Positions 1 through 9,596 are shown, counted from the first letter of the stretch. The stretch is 64,000 nucleotides of DNA from Bactericera cockerelli (GCA_024516035.1 CM044962.1:3397335-3461334), one strand, 5' to 3'. Numbers and translations are program-made. The notes: generated by a model from the letters alone, not told the origin.

Positions 1-2
1 AC

Positions 3-113
3 GAGGGAGTTGAGGAAGACGATGGTAGGGTGGTCCGCACCCCGGCCTTCAAGAAACCAAGGAACCATCTCACCATGTGTGAGCATATCTTCTGTAAAGA
101 TTTCTTGTATTGA
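3..113 (+). CDS. possible terminal exon fragment of an upstream gene or isoform
   Basis: The window opens in a reading frame that stays open for 36 codons (acidic start, then KKPRNHLTMCEHIFCKDFLY) and ends at TGA 111-113. AATAAA follows directly at 118-123. This fits the last coding bases and poly(A) signal of a gene entering from the left. It cannot be joined in phase to the zinc-finger exon at 1545, which needs a C-x2-C motif just before its splice site. It may equally be chance open frame. Confidence 0.2.
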   Translation, partial: EGVEEDDGRVVRTPAFKKPRNHLTMCEHIFCKDFLY

Positions 114-187
114 ATTGAATAAAAAGTTTTAAAATTTTGATGGAGTAAAAAGATTGTTTTGTATGCTTGTATTGTAGACATTAAACT

Positions 188-345
188 CAGTCGCTTGGTC
201 GATAAGGCGGCGGACTTGTGAGCTGGAGGTCGGTGGTTCAAGTCCCGATATCGGTAAAAATTTAGCAGCGTGAGTAGTTGTGACATCACAAAAATGCTAA
301 ACACAAAAGCGTAGAAACACCTTCCACGAAACGAATTGAAAGCGG
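188..345 (+). mobile_element. SINE-F, tRNA-derived
   Basis: A tRNA-like promoter head with a B-box-like GGTTCAAGTCCC at about 236-247 is followed by the family body (gagtagttgtgacatcac). The same sequence recurs near 11185, 40912, 48070, 49825 and 55850, and on the other strand near 31675 and 53640. The rest of 114-700 is AT-rich with a long T run at 419-439 and no gene seen. Confidence 0.7.
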
Positions 346-699
346 ATTAATATAGTGAATGGACTATTCTCTTAGTAGAACTGATGTGTTATTATGGAAT
401 GTCTAGCAAGCTGTTATATTTTTTTTTTTTTTTTTTTTTGTGTCTGGTTGGGTCACTTATATTTGTGTCACTTATATAAGAATTCCATTATTAAAGCATT
501 AAAAAAATGTTAAAAACAATTGTTTAGGTAGAACATCACAAACGTTGCTCAACGTTTTGTATTGAAATTTGAATGCTAAGTGTTGCAATGTTTCAGTCAG
601 TAGACTTCGATCTCATTTCAATTCTCAAGACATAGAAACGTTGTGAAACACTTCGCAACATTGCGAGACAAAATTTTGCACTCAATGGGATCCCATCCT

Positions 700-1135
700 T
701 AAAGTGGGTAACGCGCTAGTCTGGTAATCCAGGTAGCGTTGGGATCCGTGGGTTCGAATCCTACCCAGTGCATGAAGTTTTCCTCATTAATTTGAGTTTG
801 TGACCACATAATAATAAGACTCTGAGGGCCAGGTGGTAGAAAATGCTTGGAGCATTAACCTCGCCCAAGAAGACACCGTGGCAGAGTGAGTTAGCGCGCT
901 AGGCATTGCACTGTTCTTGGGTGTTCGGGGTCCACTCATACCTCGTGAGGAAAAATGAGTAGCTGCTTCAATGAGAGCAGCGACCAGTGGCGGAATTAAA
1001 GGCAAAAATAAGATATTAGGATATTAAAAGATATAGAAAAAGTCCTATAATTCTGCGCTACCCACTAAAAATTGTGATATGATAATACAAAAAATTATTA
1101 TTATTATTATTAACCTCGCCTGGTTGTTACCTTCC
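700..1135 (+). mobile_element. SINE-A, interrupted by a SINE-B
   Basis: The tRNA-like head (GGTTCGAATCC near 750) and body of SINE-A run to 865. The element resumes at 1109 with its 3' end. The interruption is a complete later insertion of SINE-B (866-1108). Confidence 0.75.
866..1108 (+). mobile_element. SINE-B nested inside SINE-A, with target duplication
   Basis: The insertion is flanked by the 12-bp direct repeat ATTAACCTCGCC at 854-865 and 1109-1120, and ends in (ATT)n. Relative to other SINE-B copies the segment carrying the B box is deleted, so this copy was inactivated after or during insertion. Confidence 0.75.
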
Positions 1136-1140
1136 ACTTC

Positions 1141-1508
1141 TTCTTCTTCTTCTTTTACTCTGTCTTATCCCGCTTGAGGAGGGTCGACGTTGTTCAACCT
1201 CATGGTTGAGGTTGGTTGGTTTTGGCACATTTTTTACGGCTGGATGCCCTTCCTAACGCCAACGATTCTATTTGATTTAACGTCCTGGATTAGGACGGGG
1301 GTTTTACCCTCCATTCGCTGGGAATCCTACCAGCTACCCACATTAACCTCACCCAGTCTGGGTAGGGCCGGAAATGCCAGCCTCACGTGTTTGGATGGAA
1401 CAGATTTTTTTTTTCTTTCGAAAAGTCTGCCCCAGCCGGGAGTTGAACTCGGGAACTCTGGACTACGGGCAGTAGTCACAACCATTACGCCACGGAAGCT
1501 GACCCTCT
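1141..1508 (-). mobile_element. SINE-C
   Basis: This is the reverse complement of the tRNA-headed family seen on the + strand at 45341-45690. It has a GAGTTC(A/G)A(C/T)TCC B-box-like segment near 1440-1455 and a body with the paired GGTTAATGTGGGTAGC blocks. The open frames crossing it are fortuitous. It ends about 35 bp upstream of the first recognised zinc-finger exon. Confidence 0.7.
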
Positions 1509-1544
1509 AATATATTGTTATTATAAGAAATATATTCCCCCCAG

Positions 1545-1675
1545 GTTCTACAAGAAGAGTGACCTCATGAGTCATCTCAGTGTTCATCTGCAGCTGAAGC
1601 AACACCTCTGTGAGTTGTGCGGCAAGGGATTCTCCCACAGCTCCAACCTGTCTGTGCACAGGAGATCTCACACAG
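1545..1675 (+). CDS. zinc-finger gene exon with 1.5 C2H2 fingers
   Basis: Acceptor CCCCCCAG precedes 1545; donor GTAAAC follows 1675. It encodes the second half of one finger (F-x5-L-x2-H-x3-H) and a complete finger, C-x2-C-x12-H-x3-H, around CELCGKGFSHSSNLSVHRRSH. It enters in phase 2, so the missing upstream exon must supply the C-x2-C pair. It leaves in phase 1, inside the TG-xxPY linker. Confidence 0.85.
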
Positions 1676-4600
1676 GTAAACACGAGAGTCGGTTTTTTTA
1701 TGTAAAAAAAATAAATATAATAATATTTGTTGTTTATCATTTTATTTAGGGTGTCATATACTGTCATACTGTCATATAAATAAAATAAATAAAAAATACT
1801 TCCGATGAGATGAATTTCTAATATTAGAAATCGGAAGTATTTTTTTATTTTTTTTTTATTTTTTTTTAGCAGACATCTTGGGAAAAAAATTAAAAAAATT
1901 AGAGCAAAAAAAAAAAAAAACGGGGGAGAAAACAACACTATAATTTTTCCTTATACTATAAATATTCACACGTGAGAGCGAAAAACAAATACAAAACAAA
2001 TAAAACGTGGCAGAAAAAGGAAATATAAAAATTTCCATATTATATCAAATAGGTATTGACAAAAATATATAAATATATTTTTTTTATTCCTTGTTCCCCC
2101 CCCCCCAGGCAGTCGCCCCTACCCCTGCGTGCATTGTGGGCGCCGCTTCCGCCAGATCAACGCCCTCAACATTCACACGGCCAACCACTTGAACCCCGCC
2201 CCCCCGTCCAGAACTCACGCCAGACTTCCGCCCACCAGCCAATCCAACGAGGACCTTAAAGATACGCCAGCAAAAATGGTCCCTCCAGCCACTTCTCCAT
2301 CTACTGCATCAGACACTACTTTGTCCACTAGATTATCTAACTCATTATCCACTAGACCAGCTAACTCATTATCCACTAGACCAGATAACTCATTATCCAC
2401 TAGACCAGCTAACTCATTATCCACTAGACCAGATAACTCATTATCCACTAGACCAGCTAACTCATTATCCACTAGACCAGATAACTCATTATCCACTAGA
2501 CCAGCTAACTCATTATCCACTAGACCAGCTAACTCATTATCCACTAGACCAGCTAACTCATTATCCACTAGACCAGCTAACTCATTATCCATTAGACCAG
2601 CTAACTCATTATACACTAGACCAGCTACCTCATTATCCATTAGTCAATCTAGCAAAGCAACTACGCTACCCGAAGACCAAAGTCCAAGCAATCATGCAAG
2701 CGCTAGTCCGAACAGTGAACTTTCTATTGGTTCTAGTGAAGATCTGGATGAAAGTTCAGGTTCTGAAGACAAAGCTTCTCTTGTCAGTCAGTCCATTGTT
2801 CAAACAGTTCATCCAGATACTTCCCAATCCAATAGAAAGTATACCAAACCCATTACGAGTTCTACACCTACTCCATCCATCACACAATCTACCAACCGTT
2901 CCATCACACAATCTACCAACCCATCCGTCACACATTCTACAAACCAACCTACCACTCAACACATCACAGAATCTACCACCTCGCCCATCACACAATCCAC
3001 GACTCAAAACATCACACAATCTATCCACCCGTCCATCACAATCTCTACCAGCTCATCTATCGCACAATCCACCACTCAACACATCACACAATCTACCAAC
3101 TCACCCACCACACAATCGAATAACCCGTCCATCGCACAATCTACCAACTCATCCGTCGCGGAATCTACCGAACACCTGATCAGTCTCCGAGAGAATGGCC
3201 GCGCCCCCAAGAAGTTCTACTGTCTGGTGTGTGGCCAAACTTTCCGCTATAGACTACTGCTGCGGAATCATATGAGTGATCTACACGAGACACAGAAACT
3301 CTTCCAGGTAAGATGAATTACCCGATCAAGCAACGTCCAGCGAGGTGAAAACTTCGTGATGCTGGCATTCTGGCTCAACCCAGGCTGGGTGAGGTTGATA
3401 TGGGTAGCAGGTTTGCAAATTTCCTGCGAATGAAGGGTAACACCCCCGTCGTGATATGACCAATATCAAAGTGCCAAGCCAATATTTGGATGATAATAAA
3501 TTCTCAACAAACTATGATACATTTTCCCCATCTGATCTGGCTGTGACTCGAAGACAGCAATCCCAGAGGTTTCAAACAATTGCAAATTAAATTTCTGGTC
3601 TGAATTGTATGATTCCCAAATGACTACTCATGGCTTCCTGGAACAAATTTTCTTTCAAATTCAAACATTATTTGAGATTCCAAATGGGATCTCATGAATT
3701 GTGTTGTTATGCTGATCTGAGATCCCAAAAGCCTACTCATGGCACTTTAGCGAAGTTCTCTAAAGACAGTGTGGCATTGAAGTTGTTAAGGGTTAGTGTC
3801 CACTTAGATTAATGTGATCCTGTTTCATAATTCGTTCTTTTTATTTATTTATTTACACATTATTAGGTAATAGGACATCTTAATATATAAATGTCAAAGT
3901 CACTGACTGACCACTCACTGACTGATCATCGCTCTACAGCCCAAACCGTAAGTCCTAGGAAGCTGAAATTTGGTAGGTAGCTTTGTCTTATAGTCTAGAT
4001 GGTGCAATAAGACGGGATTTTTCGAAACTCCCACTTCAACACCTGCCATAGGCGAAAAAGGATTTTTTGCTTTCACGGCCATGCCTCGGCCCGCAAAGCG
4101 GGCGACAGCCCGCTAGTATTATATACAATACAAATAATTACAAATGAAAATACAATATACAATATAATAGAAGAAAAAATAAATAAATATATACAAAATA
4201 TATATGTCCTAACTAAAGGGCGGGGTTATTGCCTTAGGCAATCTCTTCCACCCAACCCTTAACCTTGGTTCTTCAACCTTGACTACCAGTGCAATTGTTT
4301 ACCTTTGTCCCCCGCAGTGCTCCGAGTGTGTGCAGATCTACCATCACGTGTACGAGTTCCTGTCTCACTCGTGCATCTCCGGCGATCGGGATCGGGCGGG
4401 CTCGGGTCCGGACCTCATCTCCGACCACAGCGAGGAGCTCATCAGTCTGCTGAGCGAGATCCTGAACAGCTGCCACCCGGGAGGGGGCGGGGCCAACCGG
4501 AACGAAGAGCTGATGGGCATTCTGATGAGCTTGAACGTGGCGGAGGAAGGGGGAGGAGGAGGACAAGGAGGAGGAGGAGGAGAAGGAAGAGAGAGGGGAG

Positions 4601-7600
4601 GAGACAAGGTTCTAGTGAAAGAGGAGCCTGTTCTAGACCCAGCCACGCTCGACCATGAGATAGGTACGTAACTATACATGATAAGGGTTGGGTGGAAGAG
4701 ATTGCCACAGGCAATAACCCCGCCCTTTAGGTAGGATATTAACTTCATTCTCTTTTTTTTCTTGTATATTTGCTTAATCTTTTTGTTTTTCTTTATTTTC
4801 ATTGTATTCTACTGTATATATTTTTTGTTCTACCTAATAAAGCTTTCTATAATAGTAATAATAATAACTATTTATGTACGAGTGATGGAGATCCGATCCA
4901 TAGGCGCGGCCGGTGCTAAGGAGCTGCGGAACTGCAGCACCCCCAGACAAAAAAGAAAAAGACAGGATTTTCTCAATTCCTAGATCTAAAACAATGAGAA
5001 TTGACACACATTTCTAGAATAATGAATGCATAATTATTATAATGGGTGTTGCGTAGAGTAGGGTAGGTAGCTTGGAGATCCACGTTCATCGCCCGAAACT
5101 GCACCAACAATCTCTCAACATGTGAGGCCCTCGAGCTCGAGGCAGTATTCTCCAAACCAAGTAAGTAGACAGTCGAATCTTTTTCTCTCTCTCTCTGTGC
5201 TGTGATCTCGACCGCTATCAAAGGAAAATTACGCTTTCCCGTGAGCATCCCTTTACAGTCCTGTGCCCTCCAAAGCTACCGTACATAAATTTGGTCCTTC
5301 GGGCCGGATTTTTTCCGAACCGTTTTTCCGGGAAGTTAATTTTCCTTTCTTTTTCGTCGTTTTTTGTTTCCGCTTGGGTTTGGTAACTCAAATTCTTTAG
5401 GTACTGAGAGAGCGACTTTATAAAGTCCGCTTTATTATTATTGTTGTCAGATATGTCTTCGGGCGAAATATCCGCGGAGCAAAGTCTTCAGAAACATCTC
5501 CTCCTCCTCTCTCTCCTCCCTCAAACATCCCTTCACCCCCTCCCTCGTCCCCTTGACCACTGGTTCCGAAACCACCTCAACCCTTCAAACCTGAACACCT
5601 CATTAGCTCCTAGTTCATCCTCTTCACTCCCCCTGGACGTTCACAAGCTCTGCGCAAGTGACGAGTCTAGCGTCTTCAGTCCACTCTGCCATGACGATCA
5701 CGTCAGTCCACTCTGCCCAAGTGACGAATCTAGCTCGCCTTCAGTCCCCGTGTCCCTCACGCCTGCAGCACACCTGGTGGTGAATGAAGTCAACAGCACG
5801 AGCGGGAGTCCGTCGCGTCTGTGTGTGTCGCTCTCGACTGTGGAGAGACTGAAGAGGATGATCAGCCTGGGTGGTCGAAACAAGGAGACGCTGGCTCGCA
5901 TTGTGGACAGACTGAAGAAGCATGGCGGAGGTGAGTCCCCTCGCTTTACTCTCAACGTACAGCGTAACCCTGGTTGGGTGGAAGAGATTGCCATAGGCAA
6001 AAACCGCCCTTTGTTAGGACATTGCTTTTTTCAAATATTTTCTATTCTTTTTCATTTTTATTGTATATATATGTTTCCATTTTTCATTGTTAAATAGCGT
6101 GTGTAAAAATAATAATTTAGTAGTCACTGTGGCAATGATACGCCTAGGCATTGCACACATGTACCTGGGTTCATCCAGGGAAGGAGCTTGTACTTGAGAT
6201 GTTGTCATCATACCGTGAGTGAAAAATATGTGCTTTATTACAACCTGGTAGAGTCATACTTATACTGACATATCAAGCGTGGTCGAGTGTTTATACCTAT
6301 GATTCAGGTTGGTTGGTTTTGGCCAATCCATTCGGCTAGGTGCCCTTCTAACGCCAACATTCTATTTGTTTTAACGTCCTGATTAGGACCGGGGGTTTTA
6401 CCCTCCATTCGCTGGGAATCGTACCAGCAACCCACATTAACCTCACCCAGCCTGGGTAGGGCCGGAAATGCCAGCCTCACATGTACGGAGGGAACAGAAT
6501 TTTCTGTGTGAAAAGTCGGCTCCGACCGGGGATAGAACTCAGAATCTCTGGACTACGGGCAGTGGTCTCAAGCGTTACGCCACGGAGGCTGGCGTAAAAG
6601 AAACACATTTATTACTATTATTATTGAGACAAGAACTTTCGGGCGAGACAATAGTTTTCGAGCAGGACAGCTTTTTTCTTTTCTTTTATCTCATTAAATT
6701 AATATGCCACCCTGGTTCTCCCGAATTCTCTGTCCCCAGACAAGCCTCACCCCTCTCCCTGTCCCTCCCCCTCCCCGCCTGGCTCCCTCCCCTGCCCCAC
6801 CACTCCCCCTCCCCCCCTCCCACCACCACCACCAGCGCCACAGAACAAGAAGAAGAAGAAGAAGCACTTCTGCGCGCGCTGCCAGGCCGGGTTCACACGA
6901 GCCGCGTCGCTGCGCGTTCACGTAAGCTCCGTTCACAACGGCAGCCGGGAGGATCGCTTTCACGCACGCGTGCAAACTTTGCCCGGCTGTGTTTGCGTCG
7001 GAGGCAGGACTGAAAAGTAAGTGTGAGCCGGTTATTACTTCTTTTTTTTTTTTTTTTGGTTTAACGTCGCTTTCAACTGCATGGTCATATCACGACGGGG
7101 GTGTTACCCTCCATTCGCGGGAAACTCACAAACCTACTACCCACATTAACCTCACCCAGCCTGGGTTGGGCCGGAATGCCAGCATCACGAAGTCTTCACC
7201 TCGCTGGACGTTGCTTAACTTCGGGTTATTACTTACCTTATCCTATAATAAGGAAAGTATTGTATTCGTCGAAAATTTGACCTACCCAGTTTTTCACATT
7301 TTTTTTCTGCTAGTCAAGTGGTTAACGCGCTAGTCTGGTGATCCAGGGAGCGTAGGGAAGCCGATCTCCGTGGCTTGGTGGTTAAGAGCATTGGTTACTG
7401 ACCCGGAGGTTGCGGGTTCGAATCCCGACCGGAGCGGAAAATTCTGACCGATCTTTTCCGTTTCCGGAATGGCATGGATGTAAAGGTGAACTGTCTTGAA
7501 GTAACGTGAATGCGGTTCCGGGGCACAGTTACCTTTTTAAAAAAAATATATAAAAAAGGTAGCGTAGGGATCCGTGGGTTCTCTTACGTAGTGCATGAAT

Positions 7601-9359
7601 TTTTCCTCATTGACTTGAGTTTGTGACCACATAATAATAAGACTCTGAGGGTTAGGTGGTAGAAAATGCTTTGAGCATTAACCTCTCCTGGTGGTTACCT
7701 TCTACTTGAGAGTGTTATTACTATTATTTCTCCTTGATACTCCCAAATTGAGGATAGGTCACAGGATTAAGTAGATGTTATCAACAAAAAAGTCTCATAG
7801 GATATCATAATTCAGTCGAACCAGGATATAAGAGAACACTGGGAACTGGAAATGTATTCTCTTATGTCTAGGTTTCTCTTTTACTCTCCTTCCCTTATCC
7901 AGAGGTAAATTTGACCTGCAAATTGTACTGTTATATCAAGTTTTCTCTTATATCCAGGTTTGACTGTAATAATAATCATCATCATAGGGTGGCGTCATCG
8001 ACGTCACTTTAATTTTTACCATTATTTGTTTGTATAGATGTTCTTCTAATAAAATGTTTCATAATTATAATAATAATAACTTTCTCTTTCACGTCCAGAT
8101 CACGAGAGACAGAACCATCTGACCGTCCAGAGGTTCCGCTGTGATGACACGAGTGAGGGACTGTGTGAACGCGACTTTGCTACGAGACATAAGTTACAGG
8201 TGAGACGACCACTGCTAAACCAGTTGCAAACCACTCGCTAGCGTTGATGGCACCTTGAAAACACCAGTTCTCGAATGTCACTGAAGTGAAATTAACGTCC
8301 AGCGAGACTAGGACTTGGTTGGGTGACCATTTAAATTGGAACTCTCGTGATGCTGGCTTATCCCGGCCCCACTCAGGCTGGGTGAGGTTAAATGCAGTAG
8401 CTAGTTTGTGAGTTTCCAGCGAATGGAGCGTAAAACTCCCGTCGTGATGTGACCATGTAGTTAGTTGAAAGCGACGTTAAAAAAAAAAAATATCAAGAAA
8501 GTGGTTAACACAAATATGATTTTTTCATTATAGCCGTATTTTTCTTTCTAACCAAAGTGGATTCAACTGGAATAAAATGAACGAACTGGAAGAAAGTCAT
8601 TTTTCTTTTGGAAGAGGAAAAATCTTCTTCCAGTTTGGTTAACCAAACTGAATTAAGAAAAATTTTGCTTCCAGTTCTTTTATAGGCTAAGTCCATTGTT
8701 TATCTTTAAAAGTAGCGAAACGCATGTTTCTTTCACGAATAGTGGGGAAGCCAAACTGGAAATATTTGGAATAAAATAAAAATATTTGGAAATACCGGAC
8801 CTGGAAAAAAAAATTTAGGAGCAAGGACTCTGATTGTTAAGTCTCCTCTGTAAATAAATATCATTGGGGCAAGGACTCTAAATGTAATAGACCTCTCTTT
8901 AAATAAATATTCATTAAAAAAAAAAAAGTCTGGCTGGGGGACTATAAACAGGGAGTAGACCAGCATTGGCTTGGTTCTGGGGGCCCTTGTCAATTATAAG
9001 CCTCCTTGTAAAGGCAGTGGTAGAAGTGCTGAGTCATTCCTCCACTGTCTGGCTACCATCGTTCACGATGACGCCACCCTATGATGATGATGATGATGAT
9101 GAAAAAAAAAAAAAAAAAATATCCAAAAAAAATACCCCTCTTCTCTCAGCTCCACAAGCAGCGAGACCACAGCAAGGCGCGTCCACACGAGTGCGCGGCG
9201 TGTGGCAAGCGCTTCTTCTCTCTGTACGACCTCAAGATGCATGGCCTCGTCCACACGGGAGAGAAACCCTACCCCTGCTCTCTCTGCTCCCTGGCCTTCC
9301 GCCACTCCTCTCACCTGCTACGGCATCGGCGCTGGGTGCACCTTGTGGACACGGCCTGA
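1545..9359 (+). CDS. multi-exon C2H2 zinc-finger protein gene, 3' portion (gene span)
   Basis: Seven exons are linked by GT-AG introns with consistent phases: 1545-1675, 2109-3307, 4318-4663, 5451-5930, 6740-7016, 8099-8199 and 9150-9359 (stop TGA 9357-9359). The product carries about nine C2H2-type or C2H2-like fingers, including a TGEKPY-type linker in the last exon. These are separated by long low-complexity Ser/Thr and Pro segments and two helical acidic segments. C2H2 proteins of this kind are usually nuclear DNA-binding regulators, but I do not recognise an orthologue. The first visible finger is split by the intron before 1545, so at least one upstream exon is missing or unrecognised. 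Exon five contains a frameshift between two fingers, so the allele as written is interrupted. The gene converges on the myosin gene. Confidence 0.8.
2109..3307 (+). CDS. large zinc-finger gene exon with two fingers flanking Ser/Thr-rich repeats
   Basis: A C-run acceptor ends at 2108 and the donor GTAAGA starts at 3308. The phase-1 entry gives a linker plus a finger (RPYPCVHCGRRF, then two His spaced H-x3-H). Next come about 330 residues of low complexity: an eight-residue repeat (NSLSTRPA/D) and a looser TQSTN-type repeat. A second finger (FYCLVCGQTF, H-x4-H) ends the exon. The repeat segment is open throughout, which argues that it is translated. Its function is unknown; such tracts are usually disordered. 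Confidence 0.85.
2321..2645 (+). repeat. 24-bp coding minisatellite in zinc-finger gene
   Basis: About thirteen tandem 24-bp units encode NSLSTRPA or NSLSTRPD. Units alternate A and D in the first half and become uniform A in the second, suggesting that a two-unit (48-bp) block expanded first. A unit length divisible by three keeps the frame open through expansions and contractions. Confidence 0.9.
2870..3175 (+). repeat. degenerate coding repeat (Thr/Ser/Gln-rich)
   Basis: Imperfect units around ATCACACAATCTACCA encode ITQSTN-like decapeptides. They are more diverged than the 24-bp array upstream and therefore probably older. They lie between the two fingers of the same exon. Confidence 0.8.
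3318..3480 (+). mobile_element. 5S-SINE fragment (body only)
   Basis: It contains the block CAACGTCCAGCGAGGTGAA followed by the body of the 5S-SINE family and GTCGTGATATGACCA. The 5S-like head is missing. The rest of the 1-kb intron up to 3840 shows nothing recognisable. Confidence 0.6.
3841..4262 (-). mobile_element. L-tail element interrupted by a Helitron-like insertion
   Basis: On the - strand the element begins at GGGTTGGGTGGAAGAGATTG (about 4262), crosses GCAATAACCCCGCCCTTTAG, and ends in the poly(A)-signal-like tail near 3841. Continuity with the uninterrupted copy at 18625-18800 shows that 3878-4116 is an insertion. It is likely the 3' end of a non-LTR retrotransposon or a SINE using such a tail. 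Confidence 0.65.
3878..4116 (+). mobile_element. non-autonomous Helitron-like element
   Basis: It begins with TC after an A (3877) and ends with a GCCCGC-AAA-GCGGGC hairpin, a 9-nt spacer and CTAG before a T (4117). These are the hallmarks of Helitron termini. There is no target duplication. The paralogous L-tail copy near 18650-18665 reads GGACATATTATATACAAT across the junction, which gives an empty site split exactly between A and T. Confidence 0.75.
4318..4663 (+). CDS. zinc-finger gene exon: atypical Cys/His motif and acidic helices
   Basis: Acceptor CCCCGCAG, phase 0 in; donor GTACGT, phase 1 out. It starts with CSECVQIYHHVYEFLSHSC, a C-x2-C-x12-H-x-C arrangement that is not a standard finger. 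Two amphipathic-looking segments (EELISLLSEILNSC and NEELMGILMSLNV), a Gly-rich stretch and an acidic end follow. The paired leucine-rich segments look like a dimerisation or cofactor surface; that is inference only. Confidence 0.75.
4686..4860 (+). mobile_element. L-tail element
   Basis: GGGTTGGGTGGAAGAGATTG, GCAATAACCCCGCCCTTTAG and a T-rich tail ending in TACCTAATAAAGC are present in order. It sits 20 bp after the donor of the preceding exon. The remaining intron to 5450 has no recognised element. Confidence 0.7.
5451..5930 (+). CDS. zinc-finger gene exon: Ser/Pro-rich linker with C-terminal helix
   Basis: Acceptor TTGTTGTCAG, phase 1 in; donor GTGAGT, phase 1 out. It encodes about 160 residues, mostly Ser/Pro/Leu-rich, with a duplicated block (SPLCHDDHVSPLCPSDE region). 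It ends in a conserved-looking helical segment (VERLKRMISLGGRNKETLAR). No finger is present. It is accepted because frame and phases connect both neighbours. Confidence 0.7.
5970..6105 (+). mobile_element. L-tail element (short)
   Basis: It shows GGTTGGGTGGAAGAGATTGC, then GCAAAAACCGCCCTTTGTTA and the A/T-rich tail. A degraded SINE-B-like piece (gcctaggcattgcacacatg) follows at about 6120-6215. Confidence 0.6.
6300..6595 (-). mobile_element. SINE-C
   Basis: Same body as 1141-1508, with the tRNA-like head at its right end (GCCTCCGTGGCGTAACGC reversed at about 6575-6592) and an upstream (ATT)n tract. Confidence 0.7.
6740..7016 (+). CDS. zinc-finger gene exon with internal frameshift
   Basis: Acceptor TCTGTCCCCAG, phase 1 in; donor GTAAGT, phase 1 out in the finger frame. 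It encodes a Pro-rich segment, a Lys run, and a complete finger (HFCARCQAGF with H-x4-H). It then begins a second finger (HACKLCPAVFASEAGLK) in a frame shifted by +1 relative to the first. That second finger is completed in phase by the next exon (NHERQNH), so both frames are real. The indel lies between about 6935 and 6976. Read literally, the first frame ends at TAA overlapping the donor. Confidence 0.75.
7048..7215 (-). mobile_element. 5S-SINE tail fragment
   Basis: Reverse complement of the 5S-SINE 3' portion: GTCGTGATATGACCATG, GAAAGCGACGTTAAACC and the CCCAGGCTGGGTGAGGTTAA block. The 5S-like head is not present. Confidence 0.6.
7310..7715 (+). mobile_element. SINE-A interrupted by SINE-G
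   Basis: The head (CAAGTGGTTAACGCGCTAGT) runs to 7358 and the element resumes at 7557/7571 through ATGCTTTGAGCATTAACC. The 198-bp interruption is a SINE-G. Confidence 0.75.
7359..7556 (+). mobile_element. SINE-G nested in SINE-A, with target duplication
   Basis: It is flanked by 14-bp direct repeats with one mismatch (AGGGAGCGTAGGGA 7345-7358; AGGTAGCGTAGGGA 7557-7570). It has a tRNA-like head with GGTTCGAATCCCGACC and an A-rich 3' end. A second copy lies near 50420-50570. Confidence 0.75.
7795..8000 (+). repeat. dispersed 'ataagagaac' repeat
   Basis: The block ataagagaacactgggaac, then tctcttatatccagg and GACTGTAATAATAATCATC, recurs at 17155-17440 and partly at 11795-11950 and 27660-27740. 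Its class is unknown; it contains internal short inverted repeats (AGAGAA/TTCTCT). Confidence 0.55.
8099..8199 (+). CDS. zinc-finger gene exon completing one finger and starting another
   Basis: Acceptor ACGTCCAG, donor GTGAGA. Phase 1 in gives NHERQNH, which completes a C-x2-C-x12-H-x4-H finger begun at 6976. It then encodes FRCDDTSEGLCERDF, an unusual C-x7-C pair whose His residues (H-x4-H) come from the next exon. Splitting fingers across introns is a consistent habit of this gene. Confidence 0.85.
8210..8485 (+). mobile_element. 5S-SINE
   Basis: The head resembles 5S rRNA, somewhat diverged (gaagtgaaattaacgtccag, then GACTTGGTTGGGTGACCA). The family body and an A-run tail follow. Confidence 0.65.
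8500..9090. repeat. dispersed repeats in last zinc-finger intron
   Basis: Two units are seen. The first, 8535-8790, has inverted TTAACCAAACTG-type blocks and recurs at 9533-9597 plus 9898-10080. The second, 8927-9085, runs from GTCTGGCTGGGGGACTATAA to a GATGACGCCACC end and recurs at 31368-31530 and reversed at 17455-17625. Class unknown. Confidence 0.6.
9150..9359 (+). CDS. terminal zinc-finger exon with two classical fingers
   Basis: Acceptor CTTCTCTCAG; stop TGA at 9357-9359. It completes the preceding finger (LHKQRDH). It then encodes two classical C2H2 fingers (HECAACGKRF... and YPCSLCSLAF...) joined by the linker HTGEKPY. The H-x4-H of the last finger and five residues end the protein. 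The upstream track of ATG codons at 9081 is a GAT microsatellite, not the start. Confidence 0.9.
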   Translation, partial: LHKQRDHSKARPHECAACGKRFFSLYDLKMHGLVHTGEKPYPCSLCSLAFRHSSHLLRHRRWVHLVDTA

Positions 9360-9596
9360 ACCTGCTAATTTACGTACTATGTTTTAGAAAAACTGTCAAC
9401 TCAAACGGAAAAAAACAAGCCACAGAAGTCACTCTACTAGTATCACAACACGAACTAATTGTTCGAGGCACTCTCGAAACATAAGTAAACTGACATGTAG
9501 GGGAAAAAAAGGAGATGAGAAACAATTGCCGTATTTTTCTTTCTAACCAAAGTTAACCAAACGGGAATAAAATGAACCAAACTGGAAGCAAGTCAT

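Noticed and set aside
700..780. tRNA gene calls at the many GGTTCGAATCC motifs
   Set aside because: Each is followed by a conserved SINE body and (ATT)n tail, and acceptor stems do not close; I treat them as SINE heads, not functional tRNAs.
9081..9140. Start of the last zinc-finger exon at the poly-Met ATG run
   Set aside because: It is a (GAT)n/(A)n tract in a repeat; a strong acceptor at 9149 and phase from the previous exon place the exon start at 9150.
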